NCBI GenBank assembly: GCA_905480545.1
Contig: CAJQQR010000025.1
Location: 1 to 64,000 of the forward strand
DNA from: an uncultured Pirellulaceae bacterium
GTDB taxonomy: Bacteria; Planctomycetota; Planctomycetia; Pirellulales; Pirellulaceae
DNA: 64,000 bases
Reading direction: 5' to 3'
Shown here one piece after another: positions 19,837-28,867 of this stretch (positions within the stretch are counted from its first letter, which is position 1; each line of letters starts with the position of its first letter). The position numbers were made by a program, and so were the translations under genes. The notes under the pieces were generated by a model. The model saw only the letters and a program-made list of their open reading frames with translations. It did not search any database and was not told the origin of the DNA.

Positions 19837-20001
19837 TCACGTGCTCTTGGTAAGATTGAAAAAGCGGTCAGGCTTTATTTTTAATTTAAGTAGCCTGCCC
19901 CCTTTTTCATCCACGGCTGGGAGGGCGTCGATATCAGTGTCCATGAAATGATTGCGGCCGATGACCTGAACATCTGATGTCGCAATTCGGGGCGAAATCA
20001 T
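19837..20001 (-). pseudogene. CBS-domain-like relic directly behind the desaturase stop
   Basis: A 54-codon minus-strand ORF contains DTDIDALPAVDEKGGRLLKL, matching the signature of the second half of a CBS domain (D-I-x-A-L-P-V-V-D-x-x-G-x-L). Before it comes TMISPRIATSD, which resembles the M-x-P-x-x-x-T-x-x-P-D start of a CBS motif, so some residues between the two appear deleted. The ATG lies inside one copy of a 16-bp tandem repeat. The ORF is in the same frame as the desaturase stop codon five codons upstream. It is probably the truncated remains of a CBS-domain gene. Confidence 0.5.
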
Positions 20002-20022
20002 CGTGCGGCGAAATCATCGTGC
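19991..20022. repeat. Perfect 16-bp tandem duplication spanning the desaturase stop
   Basis: GGCGAAATCATCGTGC occurs at 19991-20006 and again, with no spacer, at 20007-20022. The second copy contains the stop codon of the desaturase (20014-20016, complement). The first copy contains the ATG of the CBS-like relic. A 16-bp duplication changes the reading frame. Confidence 0.85.
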
Positions 20023-21042
20023 CGAAACAGTTGCCGAAGCGGTCGTCCACCAATCTGATTCACTCAAGCCATGATAAGGAGAATCAGAGGGTAAATAATC
20101 AGTTAGGTGCTGATGGGCTGATTTCAGGTTATGGTAGGGCAACGACGGAAATAAATGATGGAGCGCGTGGTATTTGATTGCAAACGGAAAAAATAGCCAC
20201 GTCAAGAAATTGTTACTTGTGTAATTGCAGGAATCAAGAATGTGGTCCTTGATGGCCATTGGATCCCCGTCGCTTTCGAAGTGATGATCAGCAAGCTGCC
20301 GCATTTGATTAAACATTAACGTGCTCGCTGCCAGCAGATAAAGCAACGGAATACGTGTCCAATCTGAAAGACCGACGACGACACCTACAATGATGGCCGT
20401 TGCCCGTAACCAGCAAAGCAATTCAACGGCTGCAAACGTCTTACGATCAAGTCGGGAAATGTTCCGCTCGTAATTCCAGTTCAGCGTGAATGACGAAAGC
20501 CGACGCAGCGTAAAATCGCGAAGTTTCGGGTGAACAAATGTGAGGGGTGCCAGAAAAAAACGTAAAAACGCGAACGCGGGAAAGAGGCATATGTGAATTG
20601 CATAAAACAAAATACCTAAAACGCTGCCTCGCTTGAAAACATTAACAACATACTCGGGATCTTGAGGGGTTCCGTACATCTTGCCGGTATGATGATCGCG
20701 ATGATGAGCGGAAAAAAAAGTGGAGGGCGCCATAGTGAGCACACCTACCGCCAGATTCCAAACGATCTTGAATGACCTGAATTCACGATTGGGCAGATGC
20801 GCAACTTCATGGATCAGAGAACCACTTCGATAAAGCCAAAATATGGCAAAGGGAAACGCAATGATTTGGGGAATCGAAAACAGAGGAGATAGCAAGTAGA
20901 TTGCTGCCGCTGTGTAAGCCATCGTGGTACTGACCACAAAATCGAGCCAGTAACGTGAACGATCCACTCGAAAATAATCGATTTCGGCATTCATTAGGGT
21001 CGCACGCGCATCGCGAACCCATTCGGATTTTTCAATAGCCAT
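20014..21042 (-). CDS. Fatty-acid desaturase
   Basis: 342 residues, an integral membrane di-iron desaturase. The three histidine boxes are visible: HEVAH (residues 78-82), HHRDHH (113-118) and HALHH (292-296). Hydrophobic pairs lie between them (TTMAYTAAAIYLLSPLF, IIAFPFAIFWLY, ATAIIVGVVVGL). An additional HH (DHHFESDGD) follows the fourth helix. It introduces a double bond into acyl chains at the inner membrane using electrons from a ferredoxin or similar donor. It is a single gene, divergent from the CvfB-like gene. The C-terminal residues TTASATVSAR precede a stop that lies inside a tandem duplication, so the original C-terminus may have been altered. Confidence 0.93.
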   Translation of the reverse strand: MAIEKSEWVRDARATLMNAEIDYFRVDRSRYWLDFVVSTTMAYTAAAIYLLSPLFSIPQIIAFPFAIFWLYRSGSLIHEVAHLPNREFRSFKIVWNLAVGVLTMAPSTFFSAHHRDHHTGKMYGTPQDPEYVVNVFKRGSVLGILFYAIHICLFPAFAFLRFFLAPLTFVHPKLRDFTLRRLSSFTLNWNYERNISRLDRKTFAAVELLCWLRATAIIVGVVVGLSDWTRIPLLYLLAASTLMFNQMRQLADHHFESDGDPMAIKDHILDSCNYTSNNFLTWLFFPFAIKYHALHHLFPSLPYHNLKSAHQHLTDYLPSDSPYHGLSESDWWTTASATVSAR

Positions 21043-21439
21043 TTGGCCCCATGCTGACGCAAAAACAATTGAAGAATTGACGTCCTGCTGGCCAAATTCT
21101 AGAACGATTGGAAAAAAAAATCGCAGGTAGACGATCGTCCCAGCTTGGCATATTCATCCAAGGCGGGCAATCCCTCGGTTGATAAGCATGGCTGCAATGG
21201 CTACTTCCACTTGACTAGTTTGTGTGATTTGCCCAAATAGGAATTGAATTTGGCGATTCGTCCGTTGCTATGCTTCGAGTTGCCAAATCGTCAGGTGCAG
21301 CTTCAAGAGCTAAACTACAATTTCTATCTTCGGGTCGCGTCTGAGACAAACTAAGTTATGTTGGATCAGATTTTTCAAGCAAGAAATTTGACGCAACACT
21401 CCGATCAACTATTTCGCAAAGCATTGAAACTTAAAAATC
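21043..21439. other. Divergent intergenic region between desaturase and CvfB-like gene
   Basis: About 400 bp with no ORF of interest. It should hold promoters for both genes but none can be assigned by eye. The last 70 bp, just before 21440, are recognisably similar to the segment 28868-28931, where a decayed copy of the CvfB-like gene start is found. Confidence 0.4.
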
Positions 21440-22267
21440 ATGATTCACATCGGTCGGACGTATAGTTTAGAAGTGATCAAGGAAACGGAATTTGGTGTTT
21501 ATTTGGATGCCGAAGATCTAGGCGAGATTTTGCTGCCATCAAAATACGTTCCGGGCGACTTGAGTATCGATGATACTGTCGAAGTTTTTCTTTACACGGA
21601 CTCGGAAGATCGCCCCATCGCGACCACTCAAACACCCAAAGCTGAAGTCGGCGATTTTGCGTATTTGGAAGTAAAAGAGAATACACCGATCGGTGCGTTC
21701 TTGGATTGGGGGTTGGACAAAGACGTTTTGGTCCCTTTCGCGGAACAGCATCGACCGATGACCGTGGGTGAGAACTACATCGTGTTTCTGTATCTCGATA
21801 ACCAGGATCGGATCACAGCGAGTTCAAAGATCGATAAAATCGTCTTGGAAGATGACCAACACGATTTTCGTCCGCATCAGACGGTCGATCTCATTATCGG
21901 AAACAGTACGGATTTGGGTTTCAAGGCGATTGTGGATAACAGCCACTGGGGCTTATTGTACAAAGACGAAGTAGATCAACAGCTTAGTTTTGGACAGAGC
22001 GTCCAAGGCTATATCAAACATGTCCGCGATGACGGAAAAATTGACTTAAGTCTGAAAAGTAGTCGGCAAATCCGCGACGACCACAGTCAAGTTATTCAAG
22101 ATTATTTACGCGAGCACGAAGGGTTTGCGCCCGTTCATGACAAGTCTTCTCCCGCTCAAATTTTCGATTTGTTTGGAATGAGTAAAGGACAATTTAAAAA
22201 AGCGATAGGTGGGCTTTATAAAGAAAGAGTCTTAAGGATTGAAAATGATGGAATACGATTGGTTTGA
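21440..22267 (+). CDS. cvfB: CvfB-like S1 RNA-binding protein
   Basis: 275 residues, the normal length for the CvfB/YitL family. It starts MIHIGRTYSLEVIKETEFGV and consists of consecutive S1-type barrels: residues 1-65, 70-135 with AYLEVKENTPIGAFLDWGLD, and 140-205 with GFKAIVDNSHWGLLYKDEVD. A C-terminal winged-helix-like end follows (FDLFGMSKGQFKKAIGGLYK then ERVLRIENDGIRLV). The family binds RNA and affects virulence factor expression in Staphylococcus; the role here is unknown. It is a single gene. Its 5' end and upstream flank have a degenerate partial copy at 28868-28988. Confidence 0.9.
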   Translation: MIHIGRTYSLEVIKETEFGVYLDAEDLGEILLPSKYVPGDLSIDDTVEVFLYTDSEDRPIATTQTPKAEVGDFAYLEVKENTPIGAFLDWGLDKDVLVPFAEQHRPMTVGENYIVFLYLDNQDRITASSKIDKIVLEDDQHDFRPHQTVDLIIGNSTDLGFKAIVDNSHWGLLYKDEVDQQLSFGQSVQGYIKHVRDDGKIDLSLKSSRQIRDDHSQVIQDYLREHEGFAPVHDKSSPAQIFDLFGMSKGQFKKAIGGLYKERVLRIENDGIRLV

Positions 22268-22346
22268 CCACATTGTCAAACTGTCGGTATTTACGGGCAT
22301 GATCACAATGAGCTTTGAGCGTTTAGTGGAAGTCGCGGATATTCGG

Positions 22347-22405
22347 CCACGCTCTGGCGAGCGTAGCTACCCGATATGAATGTAGTTACCGTCGCCAGAC
22401 GGTGG
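22347..22405. repeat. REP/BIME-like pair of inverted hairpins
   Basis: The arms 22347-22370 and 22382-22405 are 24-bp imperfect inverted repeats. Each contains its own hairpin: CGCTC-TGGC-GAGCG on the left and CCGTC-GCCA-GACGG on the right. The bases that differ between the arms are exchanged in pairs so that each stem still pairs. This is what selection on DNA or RNA structure produces and resembles bacterial REP/BIME elements. It lies between the stops of the CvfB-like gene and the facing DUF1501 gene. Confidence 0.7.
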
Positions 22406-22422
22406 ACGCGTCTCGTTGAAAT

Positions 22423-23847
22423 CTACGCAAAAATTCCGGTATGCACCTTGCCCGAAACATCGGTCAACCGAAAGTCACGCCCAGCGTACCGATGGGTCAG
22501 GCGCAAATGGTCGATTCCCATCAGATGCAACAATGTCGCGTGGAGATCATGGATGTGCATTTTGTTCTCGACAGCGTAATAACCGTATTCGTCGGTGGAT
22601 CCGTACTTGAAACCGCCTTTAACTCCAGCACCCGCCATCCACATGGTAAAGCCTTCGGGGTTGTGATCACGCCCGTTTTTGCCTTGCGCCACCGGTGTTC
22701 TTCCAAACTCTCCGCCCCACATAACGAGCGTATCGTGCAGCATCCCGCGTTGTTTAAGATCTTTCAAAAGACCAGCGATGGGCAGGTCAACTTCCAACGC
22801 GTTTTTGGCGTGCCCAGCACGAAGGTCACCATGTTGATCCCATTGCACGTTCGTATCACTATGTGTGACTTGGATAAATCGCACACCGCGTTCTGCGAAT
22901 CGACGAGCCAGCAAACACTGCCGCCCGAAGTCTTTTGTCACCTCTTCGTCCATGCCATAGAGACGCTCTGTGGCCTTTGTTTCATCGGAGAGATCTTGTA
23001 TCACTGGCACTTCTGATTGCATACGAAATGCCAATTCAAACGAGTTGATGCGAGCTTCAAGATCGGAGTTCGGACCGGTTCTTTCCAGGTGATTTCTGTT
23101 GACCTGGGCGAGCATTTCGAGTTGCATTCGTTGCTGTTCTCGCGACCATTTCTGGCTGGTGATGTACTTTACCTGCGCCTCAGTTGCCGGCTTGCTGGCG
23201 ACGCCAAGTGGTACGCCTTGGCAATATGCTGGCAGAAAGGCTGACCCCCAATTCTTTACACCGCCGTGAGCCAACGTCGGGCAAATAGTTACAAAACCGG
23301 GTAGATTCGCGTTCTCGGTCCCCAGTCCATACGTCACCCAAGATCCCATACTTGGACGAACAAACGTGTCGCTACCGGTATGCAACTTCAATGATGCTCC
23401 GCCATGTGCTGCGTTGGTACCATGTACCGAATTCAGCAAACACAAATCATCGATACAGTTTGCAACGTTGGGAAACAAATCACTGACTTCGATTCCGCTT
23501 TGCCCACGTTTGCGAAATTTCCAGGGTGAAGCGAGCAAATTGCCCGTCGCGGCGAACTGCACGCGGGGCTTGTCAAACGGTAGCGGCTTGCCATCGTCTT
23601 TCAGAAGCTGCGGCTTGTAGTCGAATGAGTCGAGATGCGACGGGCCGCCTTTCATGAACAAAAAGATGACTCGTTTAGCGCGGCTCGGGAAATGGGTCGG
23701 TTGCGGAAGGAGTGGATCGCTACCTGCCGCTTGCTCGCCGAGCAGGCATGAAAATGCAAGATTACCAAAGCCGATTGCACTAGCTTTCAGCATACCCCGA
23801 CGCGAAACGTCCATTCCGATAGTTTTTCGTCTAAGCACTTCACCCAT
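22423..23847 (-). CDS. DUF1501 family protein, Tat-exported
   Basis: 474 residues. The Tat motif is SRRGMLKASAIGFGNLAFS; an alternative ATG at residue 12 (position 23814) puts the twin arginine closer to the start. Family motifs are FMKGGPSHLDSFDYKPQL, CLLARRFAERGVRFIQVTHS, MWGGEFGRTPVAQGKNGRD, HNPEGFTMWMAGAGVKGGF and a C-terminal LHLMGIDHLRLTHRYAGRDF. It follows the PSCyt1/DUF1549/DUF1553 gene by 38 bp on the same strand, so the two form an operon. It belongs to the alkaline-phosphatase-like superfamily and is probably periplasmic; substrate unknown. All family motifs look intact. Confidence 0.95.
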   Translation of the reverse strand: MGEVLRRKTIGMDVSRRGMLKASAIGFGNLAFSCLLGEQAAGSDPLLPQPTHFPSRAKRVIFLFMKGGPSHLDSFDYKPQLLKDDGKPLPFDKPRVQFAATGNLLASPWKFRKRGQSGIEVSDLFPNVANCIDDLCLLNSVHGTNAAHGGASLKLHTGSDTFVRPSMGSWVTYGLGTENANLPGFVTICPTLAHGGVKNWGSAFLPAYCQGVPLGVASKPATEAQVKYITSQKWSREQQRMQLEMLAQVNRNHLERTGPNSDLEARINSFELAFRMQSEVPVIQDLSDETKATERLYGMDEEVTKDFGRQCLLARRFAERGVRFIQVTHSDTNVQWDQHGDLRAGHAKNALEVDLPIAGLLKDLKQRGMLHDTLVMWGGEFGRTPVAQGKNGRDHNPEGFTMWMAGAGVKGGFKYGSTDEYGYYAVENKMHIHDLHATLLHLMGIDHLRLTHRYAGRDFRLTDVSGKVHTGIFA

Positions 23848-23885
23848 GACCTAATCCCTCGGAAACTCGCTGTTTTGATATTGCA

Positions 23886-26348
23886 CTATTCAACATGAAG
23901 GAACTCGCTTGACATGAGTAGTACATGGCAGAGTGCTTGCCAACCCCGTTCAGCGGTATTCTTTGGGCCATTGGCAACTTGACCATCGAGCTTTGAAACA
24001 AAGGCCAATGCGTGGCGTGTTTCTGCTTCCAAAGGTTCGCGACCTAATACGAGCTGATACAACCGAGTGACTTTTTGCCCGTTGTTATTGGAGCATTCGT
24101 CGGTCAATCGTTTTGCAAGAGCTTGTGAACATTGTTCGAGCAACTCACTGTTCATCATGAATAATGCTTGTGGTGCGATGGTGGAAGTCGATCGGTCACC
24201 AGTGGGCACGCTCGCGTCAGAATAGTCGAAAAGCGAGAACACGTCGCATAGGTGATTGCGAATCACCGGAAGATAGATTGAGCGGCGAGTCGTTTCGTAA
24301 GAAGTCTCGTCTTTCGAGGTATGGTTAAAGACAAACTCGCGGTTGCCGACATGCAACATCGATCCACCGATATTGCGATCAACCAAACCACTTACCGCAA
24401 GAAGCGAGTCGCGAATTTCCTCGGCTTCGAGGCGTCGAATACTGGCTCGCGACTGCATGCGATTTTCTGGATCGATAATCAAAGAGGCGTTTTGGTTCAC
24501 TGAGCTCATTTGATACGTACTTGAGAGAACGATTTCACGATGCAACGTTTTCAATGACCAATTGTTTTCAACCAATCCAATGGCGAGATGGTCGAGCAAC
24601 GGCTGATTGGTTGGTCGATCACCAAGCTTTCCGAAATTGTCCGTCGTTTCAACCAGTCCGCGGCCAAAATACCATCGCCACACGCGATTCACGATTACTC
24701 GACTGGTTAGCGGGTGCTCACTCCGAACCAGCCAACGAGCAAGTTGTAACCTCCCACTCGCCATGCCACCAATCTCTGGCTGCCCATCCTCGGCAATGAC
24801 CAACGGTACACCGCGTTTGACTTTTTTACCTAGCGCGAGATGGCTGCCACGAATATGAATCTTTGTATCGACTGGATCTGAATCCACGACACCCATTGCG
24901 GTCGGCAAGACGGGAAGCGATGCTTCGAGATGGGTCAGCTTTTTTCGAAGATCTCCCAGCTTCTTCTTCGCGGCATTCGAATACTGTTGCTCTGCGTCTT
25001 TGGGCAACGCTGCATCGTTTGGCAATTGTGTTTTCAACTCTTCATTTGACTCAGCGATAAGCCGTGCTATCGACGTTTTTATGTCGGTGATTTCCTTCTC
25101 GGCGTGTTTCCTTTGTTTCAGCTCCACCGATGTAGCGATTTCGTTCTCGTTCCACTTGGCGATTCTTTTAAATGACTCCATTGTACGAGTGCTTTTAAAA
25201 ATCCCAGCTAAAGCGTAATAATCCTCTGTGCGGATCGGATCAAATTTATGATCATGGCACCGTGCGCAGCCGAGTGTTAGTCCCATGAAAGTTCGGCCAA
25301 TTGTGTCAATCTGTTCGTCGATAATATCGACTTCCATCTTTGCTTCGTCACCTTCAGCTAAAACTTTTGGCCCCAAAGATAGGAATCCAGTTGCGACGAG
25401 ATGGTCGATACGCTCTTGCTCGGAATCATGCTCAAGCAGGTCGCCAGCAAGCTGTTCGACCAGGAATTGATCAAAGGTTTTGTCGTGGTTCAACGCCTTG
25501 ATTACGTAGTCGCGATAACGCCAAGCGTTTCCATGGGCAACGTTTTCGTCGAGCCCATTGGAATCCGCGTATCTTGCCACATCTAACCAATGCCGCCCCC
25601 AACGCTCACCGTAGGCGTGAGAGTTTAACAAGCGGTCCACGACTTTGGCGAACGCCGAATGTGATTGGTCATTGAGGAACGATGTGATGTCGTCCGGTGT
25701 GGGTGGCAAACCCGTCAGGTCGAATGTCACTCGCCGAATTAGCTGTCGTTTGCTGGCGGGGGCTGCTGGCGACAATCCATTGGCGTCAAGATTGGACAAA
25801 ATAAAGTAGTCAAGTGACGCCTTTGGCCACGCAGCGTTGGCTACTGACGGTAACTTGTTTTTTTCCGGTGGTTGGAACGACCAGAATTGCCGGGCCGTTT
25901 CCATATCAATATTGCCACGACGAGGCGTGATGCTTGTGCCGGCTTGGGGCATCGCTGCGCCGTCTTTGATCCATTGGCGAACCGAGGCAATGTCGTCGTC
26001 GCCCAGCTTGCCGGCTGGTGGCATCTGCAAATCTTCTTGGTGATAATTCATCGCAATCAGGATCAGGCTCTCGTCCGGTTTACCTTTGACGACGGCTGGA
26101 CCTGAGGCGCCACCAGCAAGAACATCCGCTGTTGTATCCAGCCTTAAATCGGACTCCTGTTTGTCTTTGTCGTGGCACTCATAACAGTGCTCAACCAGCA
26201 ATGGACGGATCTTGTTCTCGAAATATTGAAGACTTTTCTCATTCTGTTCTTGGCCGATTCCGACAGCGGATATCAGCAAAACAAACAAAATGGTTTTGAA
26301 ATGTGGAAAGGCGAGCATCTTCTGTATCCACGGTAGGACGTATGACAA
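23886..26348 (-). CDS. PSCyt1-DUF1549-DUF1553 protein
   Basis: 820 residues. A signal-peptide-like segment MLAFPHFKTILFVLLISAVG starts at residue 11, an alternative start at position 26318. The planctomycete cytochrome-type PSCyt1 domain follows with CYECH (residues 55-59) and a downstream MPPAGKLGDDDIASVRQWI. DUF1549 covers about 175-385, including RVTFDLTGLPPTPDDI, GERWGRHWLDVARYADSNG and the second CxxCH motif GCARCHDHKFDPI. DUF1553 covers about 565-810, from RVIVNRVWRWYFGRGLVETT to SSEFLHVE. Haem binding is suggested by CxxCH but not proven for this family. It is the first gene of a two-gene operon with a DUF1501. A 17-bp perfect palindrome lies about 150 bp upstream. Confidence 0.95.
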   Translation of the reverse strand: MSYVLPWIQKMLAFPHFKTILFVLLISAVGIGQEQNEKSLQYFENKIRPLLVEHCYECHDKDKQESDLRLDTTADVLAGGASGPAVVKGKPDESLILIAMNYHQEDLQMPPAGKLGDDDIASVRQWIKDGAAMPQAGTSITPRRGNIDMETARQFWSFQPPEKNKLPSVANAAWPKASLDYFILSNLDANGLSPAAPASKRQLIRRVTFDLTGLPPTPDDITSFLNDQSHSAFAKVVDRLLNSHAYGERWGRHWLDVARYADSNGLDENVAHGNAWRYRDYVIKALNHDKTFDQFLVEQLAGDLLEHDSEQERIDHLVATGFLSLGPKVLAEGDEAKMEVDIIDEQIDTIGRTFMGLTLGCARCHDHKFDPIRTEDYYALAGIFKSTRTMESFKRIAKWNENEIATSVELKQRKHAEKEITDIKTSIARLIAESNEELKTQLPNDAALPKDAEQQYSNAAKKKLGDLRKKLTHLEASLPVLPTAMGVVDSDPVDTKIHIRGSHLALGKKVKRGVPLVIAEDGQPEIGGMASGRLQLARWLVRSEHPLTSRVIVNRVWRWYFGRGLVETTDNFGKLGDRPTNQPLLDHLAIGLVENNWSLKTLHREIVLSSTYQMSSVNQNASLIIDPENRMQSRASIRRLEAEEIRDSLLAVSGLVDRNIGGSMLHVGNREFVFNHTSKDETSYETTRRSIYLPVIRNHLCDVFSLFDYSDASVPTGDRSTSTIAPQALFMMNSELLEQCSQALAKRLTDECSNNNGQKVTRLYQLVLGREPLEAETRHALAFVSKLDGQVANGPKNTAERGWQALCHVLLMSSEFLHVE

Positions 26349-27029
26349 ATTTTATTATACGACACACAACCCTTAACACGCACCCACCAAATTTTTCCGT
26401 GAATCAAACTTTGGCTGGCTATGTGCGTTCACGGAAGTTAGACGTATCAGCAGTCGCAAGTCATTTTTGGCGTGTCGGGCAGATCGCCTACTAGGACATT
26501 CTGAGAATGTCTCGGGTCGATAACTTCTGACTTTTGGTGGGATGTTAGACTTTGGGTTCGCCTTCTTCAATTTTTTCGCTTCAGCCATCGGTTCGTTTGT
26601 GTACGAACTGATTCCTTGTGTTATTTTCCATCGATTCCAGTGACCCTATGCAAGTTCAAGATGGGGGCGTTTTGTTGTGATGCAAAAGGGCCCTATGCCA
26701 AGTTGAACTTGATTTTGCACAGTTTAATGAACGATGGGTTGTTGTTAAAAACGATTCCCACTCATCATCGCGCTAATGATGCAGCCTGCTGTTTTGCCTC
26801 TGGATATTTTTTTACCCCCTTGGTTCGACGATCGAAACCAATGATTAGAAATTCAATACGTTTGGGCGGAATTCCTATCCCTTACGCCAGTTTTTTTCAA
26901 AATTGCCCCATTTTCCTGACCATTTGGCTAACTGGGCAAGCCGAAAAGATGTCGCATCGGCGGGAATTTCCCGATAAAATGGATGTAGGTACATTCGGCC
27001 AATACTGAATTCAATAGTGGGAAATTCTT
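26349..27029. other. Divergent intergenic region, two doubtful ORFs
   Basis: A 71-codon minus-strand ORF at 26373-26588 starts MAEAKKLKKANPKSNIPPKV and is basic. A 130-codon plus-strand ORF at 26616-27008 is cysteine-rich and unlike any family I know. Neither has support beyond being open. The region must carry the promoters of the DUF1553 operon (-) and the orphan DUF1501 (+). Confidence 0.3.
26495..26511. promoter_or_regulatory. 17-bp perfect palindrome, possible operator
   Basis: GACATTCTGAGAATGTC has two 8-base arms that are exact reverse complements around a central G. It lies in the divergent spacer, about 150 bp upstream of the DUF1549/DUF1553 gene and about 520 bp upstream of the facing DUF1501 gene. 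Its symmetry is typical of a binding site for a dimeric regulator. No regulator gene is adjacent, so the role is inferred. Confidence 0.45.
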
Positions 27030-28418
27030 ATGCTTACCGTTTGGGGCAAGAATAACAAAAAGCGATATCGCGGCAACGGGTTCTGTGATGGGTTTTCTCG
27101 GCGTTCGTTTTTGCAAATTGGTGGTGCAGCGATGGGCGGACTCGCCCTCAATGAGATACTTGGAATGGAATCCAATGTTGGAATCCGAGGTTCGCAAAAA
27201 GCAATCATCAATATTTACTTGCCTGGCGGTCCATCGCATTTGGATATGTGGGATCTGAAACCAAACGCTCCATCTGAAATTCGTGGAGAGTTTAATCCGA
27301 TCAGCACCAATGTTCCGGGCATGCAGATCTGTGAGCACTTTCCACGGCTTGCAAAAATAGCCGATAAGTTTGCAATCATTCGTTCGCTTTCGGATTCCGA
27401 CGGTGCACATGATTGTTTTCAATGCATGACCGGTCATCGTAAGGGCGAGCGAGGACCAAGTGGCGGTTGGCCAACGGCTGGCGCTTGGGTGTCAAAATTG
27501 ACCAAGGGCAATGATCCGGCGATTCCACCTAACCTAGCGATGATGTACCAAACCGGAAACCGAACTTGGGGTGACCCCTATCAAGCCGGTTTTCTCGGTG
27601 CTCAACACAATCCATTTAACATGGTTGGAAGAAAAGCGAGGGAGAAATCGGACAACATGGTCCTCAAGGGAATCTCGCTTGACCGACTTCGGGATAGAGA
27701 ATCCCTGCGAACAGCATTCGATCAATTTCGTTCAGATGTAAACATGTCGCGAAAGATGTCCGGTGTCGATTCGAACCTGGACCAAGCATTGGGGATCTTG
27801 ACCGACTCGAAATTGGGTGACGCACTTGATCTTTCAAAAGAAGACCCGAAGATCCTTGCCCGTTATGGTAAGAGTGAAGAAAAATTTCAGCGAGATGGCG
27901 CTCCGAAAATGATCGAAAACTTTTGCATTGCCCGAAGGCTTGTCGAAGCGGGCGCGCGGTACGTCGCGCTAAACTACAGCCGTTGGGATTGGCATGGTGG
28001 TGACGGAATGAACTTTCCGAGATCACGTGAGGAATTTCCTTTGTTGGACGCCGGGCTTTCGGCGTTGATTACCGACCTTCATGAACGCGGTCTCGACAAG
28101 GATGTTTCGATTGTGATGTGGGGCGAATTCGGTCGCACGCCAAAAATCAACAATAAGAACAGCCGCGATCATTGGCCTCGGGCAAACGCGGCCATTGTTG
28201 CCGGTGGAGGTATGCGAACAGGCCAGGTGATTGGTGAAACGAACAAATTTGGCGAGGAGCCGGCGAAGCGTCCAGTGAAGTTCCAAGAGGTGTTCGCAAC
28301 TCTCTATCATAATATGGGCATCAGTGCACATCGTGAGGACGATCGGGTCTTCGACGGTTCAGGAACGCCCCGCTATCCCGTTGATTCAGGAATCGAACCA
28401 ATTCATGAATTGATCTAA
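27030..28418 (+). CDS. Orphan DUF1501 family protein, Tat-exported
   Basis: 462 residues. It has the N-terminal pattern MLTVWGKNNKKRYRGNGF followed by FSRRSFLQIGGAAMGGLA, a Tat signal set 30 residues into the protein. Motifs are YLPGGPSHLDMWDLKPNAPS, CIARRLVEAGARYVALNYS, MWGEFGRTPKINNKNSRDHW, AAIVAGGGMRTGQVIGETN and RPVKFQEVFATLYHNMGI. It belongs to the subgroup that carries PKIN-x-x-x-x-RDHWP in place of the RDHN motif. The same extended N-terminus is seen in the orphan at 34419, so the two are close paralogs. No DUF1549/DUF1553 partner is adjacent. Confidence 0.94.
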   Translation: MLTVWGKNNKKRYRGNGFCDGFSRRSFLQIGGAAMGGLALNEILGMESNVGIRGSQKAIINIYLPGGPSHLDMWDLKPNAPSEIRGEFNPISTNVPGMQICEHFPRLAKIADKFAIIRSLSDSDGAHDCFQCMTGHRKGERGPSGGWPTAGAWVSKLTKGNDPAIPPNLAMMYQTGNRTWGDPYQAGFLGAQHNPFNMVGRKAREKSDNMVLKGISLDRLRDRESLRTAFDQFRSDVNMSRKMSGVDSNLDQALGILTDSKLGDALDLSKEDPKILARYGKSEEKFQRDGAPKMIENFCIARRLVEAGARYVALNYSRWDWHGGDGMNFPRSREEFPLLDAGLSALITDLHERGLDKDVSIVMWGEFGRTPKINNKNSRDHWPRANAAIVAGGGMRTGQVIGETNKFGEEPAKRPVKFQEVFATLYHNMGISAHREDDRVFDGSGTPRYPVDSGIEPIHELI

Positions 28419-28867
28419 AAAAAGTTTAATTGTAGTTGCCAATGAAGATGGACTGGCAAACCGCTACTTTTATGACATTTCGGGTCAAACGACATCACCC
28501 AAAATCCGAATCGATTGAGCGACATTAGATTTGTTGAATTGGCCGTTGTACGTCCGTGGTCAGTGTCCGTTTGAGTCAAGTTAGGTTTCCAAGCTGGATT
28601 TCTCGCTTCTTCGGAGAAGAAGGGATCCGGTGGAGCATTGCTGGATTAACAACTCAAGCTTTAACTGATCTGCGCCCCGGTTTTGAAAAGTTCGCGTGGA
28701 ATAAGCTTCCGCTGAGAATTGATAATGGCGGTAGCATTAAAACATCTCCATCGCAATCAAGATTGCCTTTTATGTTCTCCGCCAACTTTGGACGGTAGGA
28801 GGGGTTGCTTGGCATAGGCTCGTGCCGAGCCCTTGAGAGACTTTGGAAATGTTAGGTGCGACTCTCA
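28419..28867 (+). other. Intergenic region before the chimeric relic
   Basis: About 450 bp. An 80-codon ORF at 28556-28798 (+) is open but not recognisable, and a 31-codon frame right after the DUF1501 stop reads SLIVVANEDGLANRYFYDI. Given the decayed sequence immediately downstream, these are more likely debris than genes. Confidence 0.3.

Noticed and set aside
22347..22405. Rho-independent terminator for the CvfB-like gene
   Set aside because: Two hairpins in inverted orientation without a following T tract fit a REP/BIME element better.
26616..27008. 130-codon plus-strand ORF before the orphan DUF1501
   Set aside because: Cysteine- and phenylalanine-rich translation without any motif; more likely spacer sequence.
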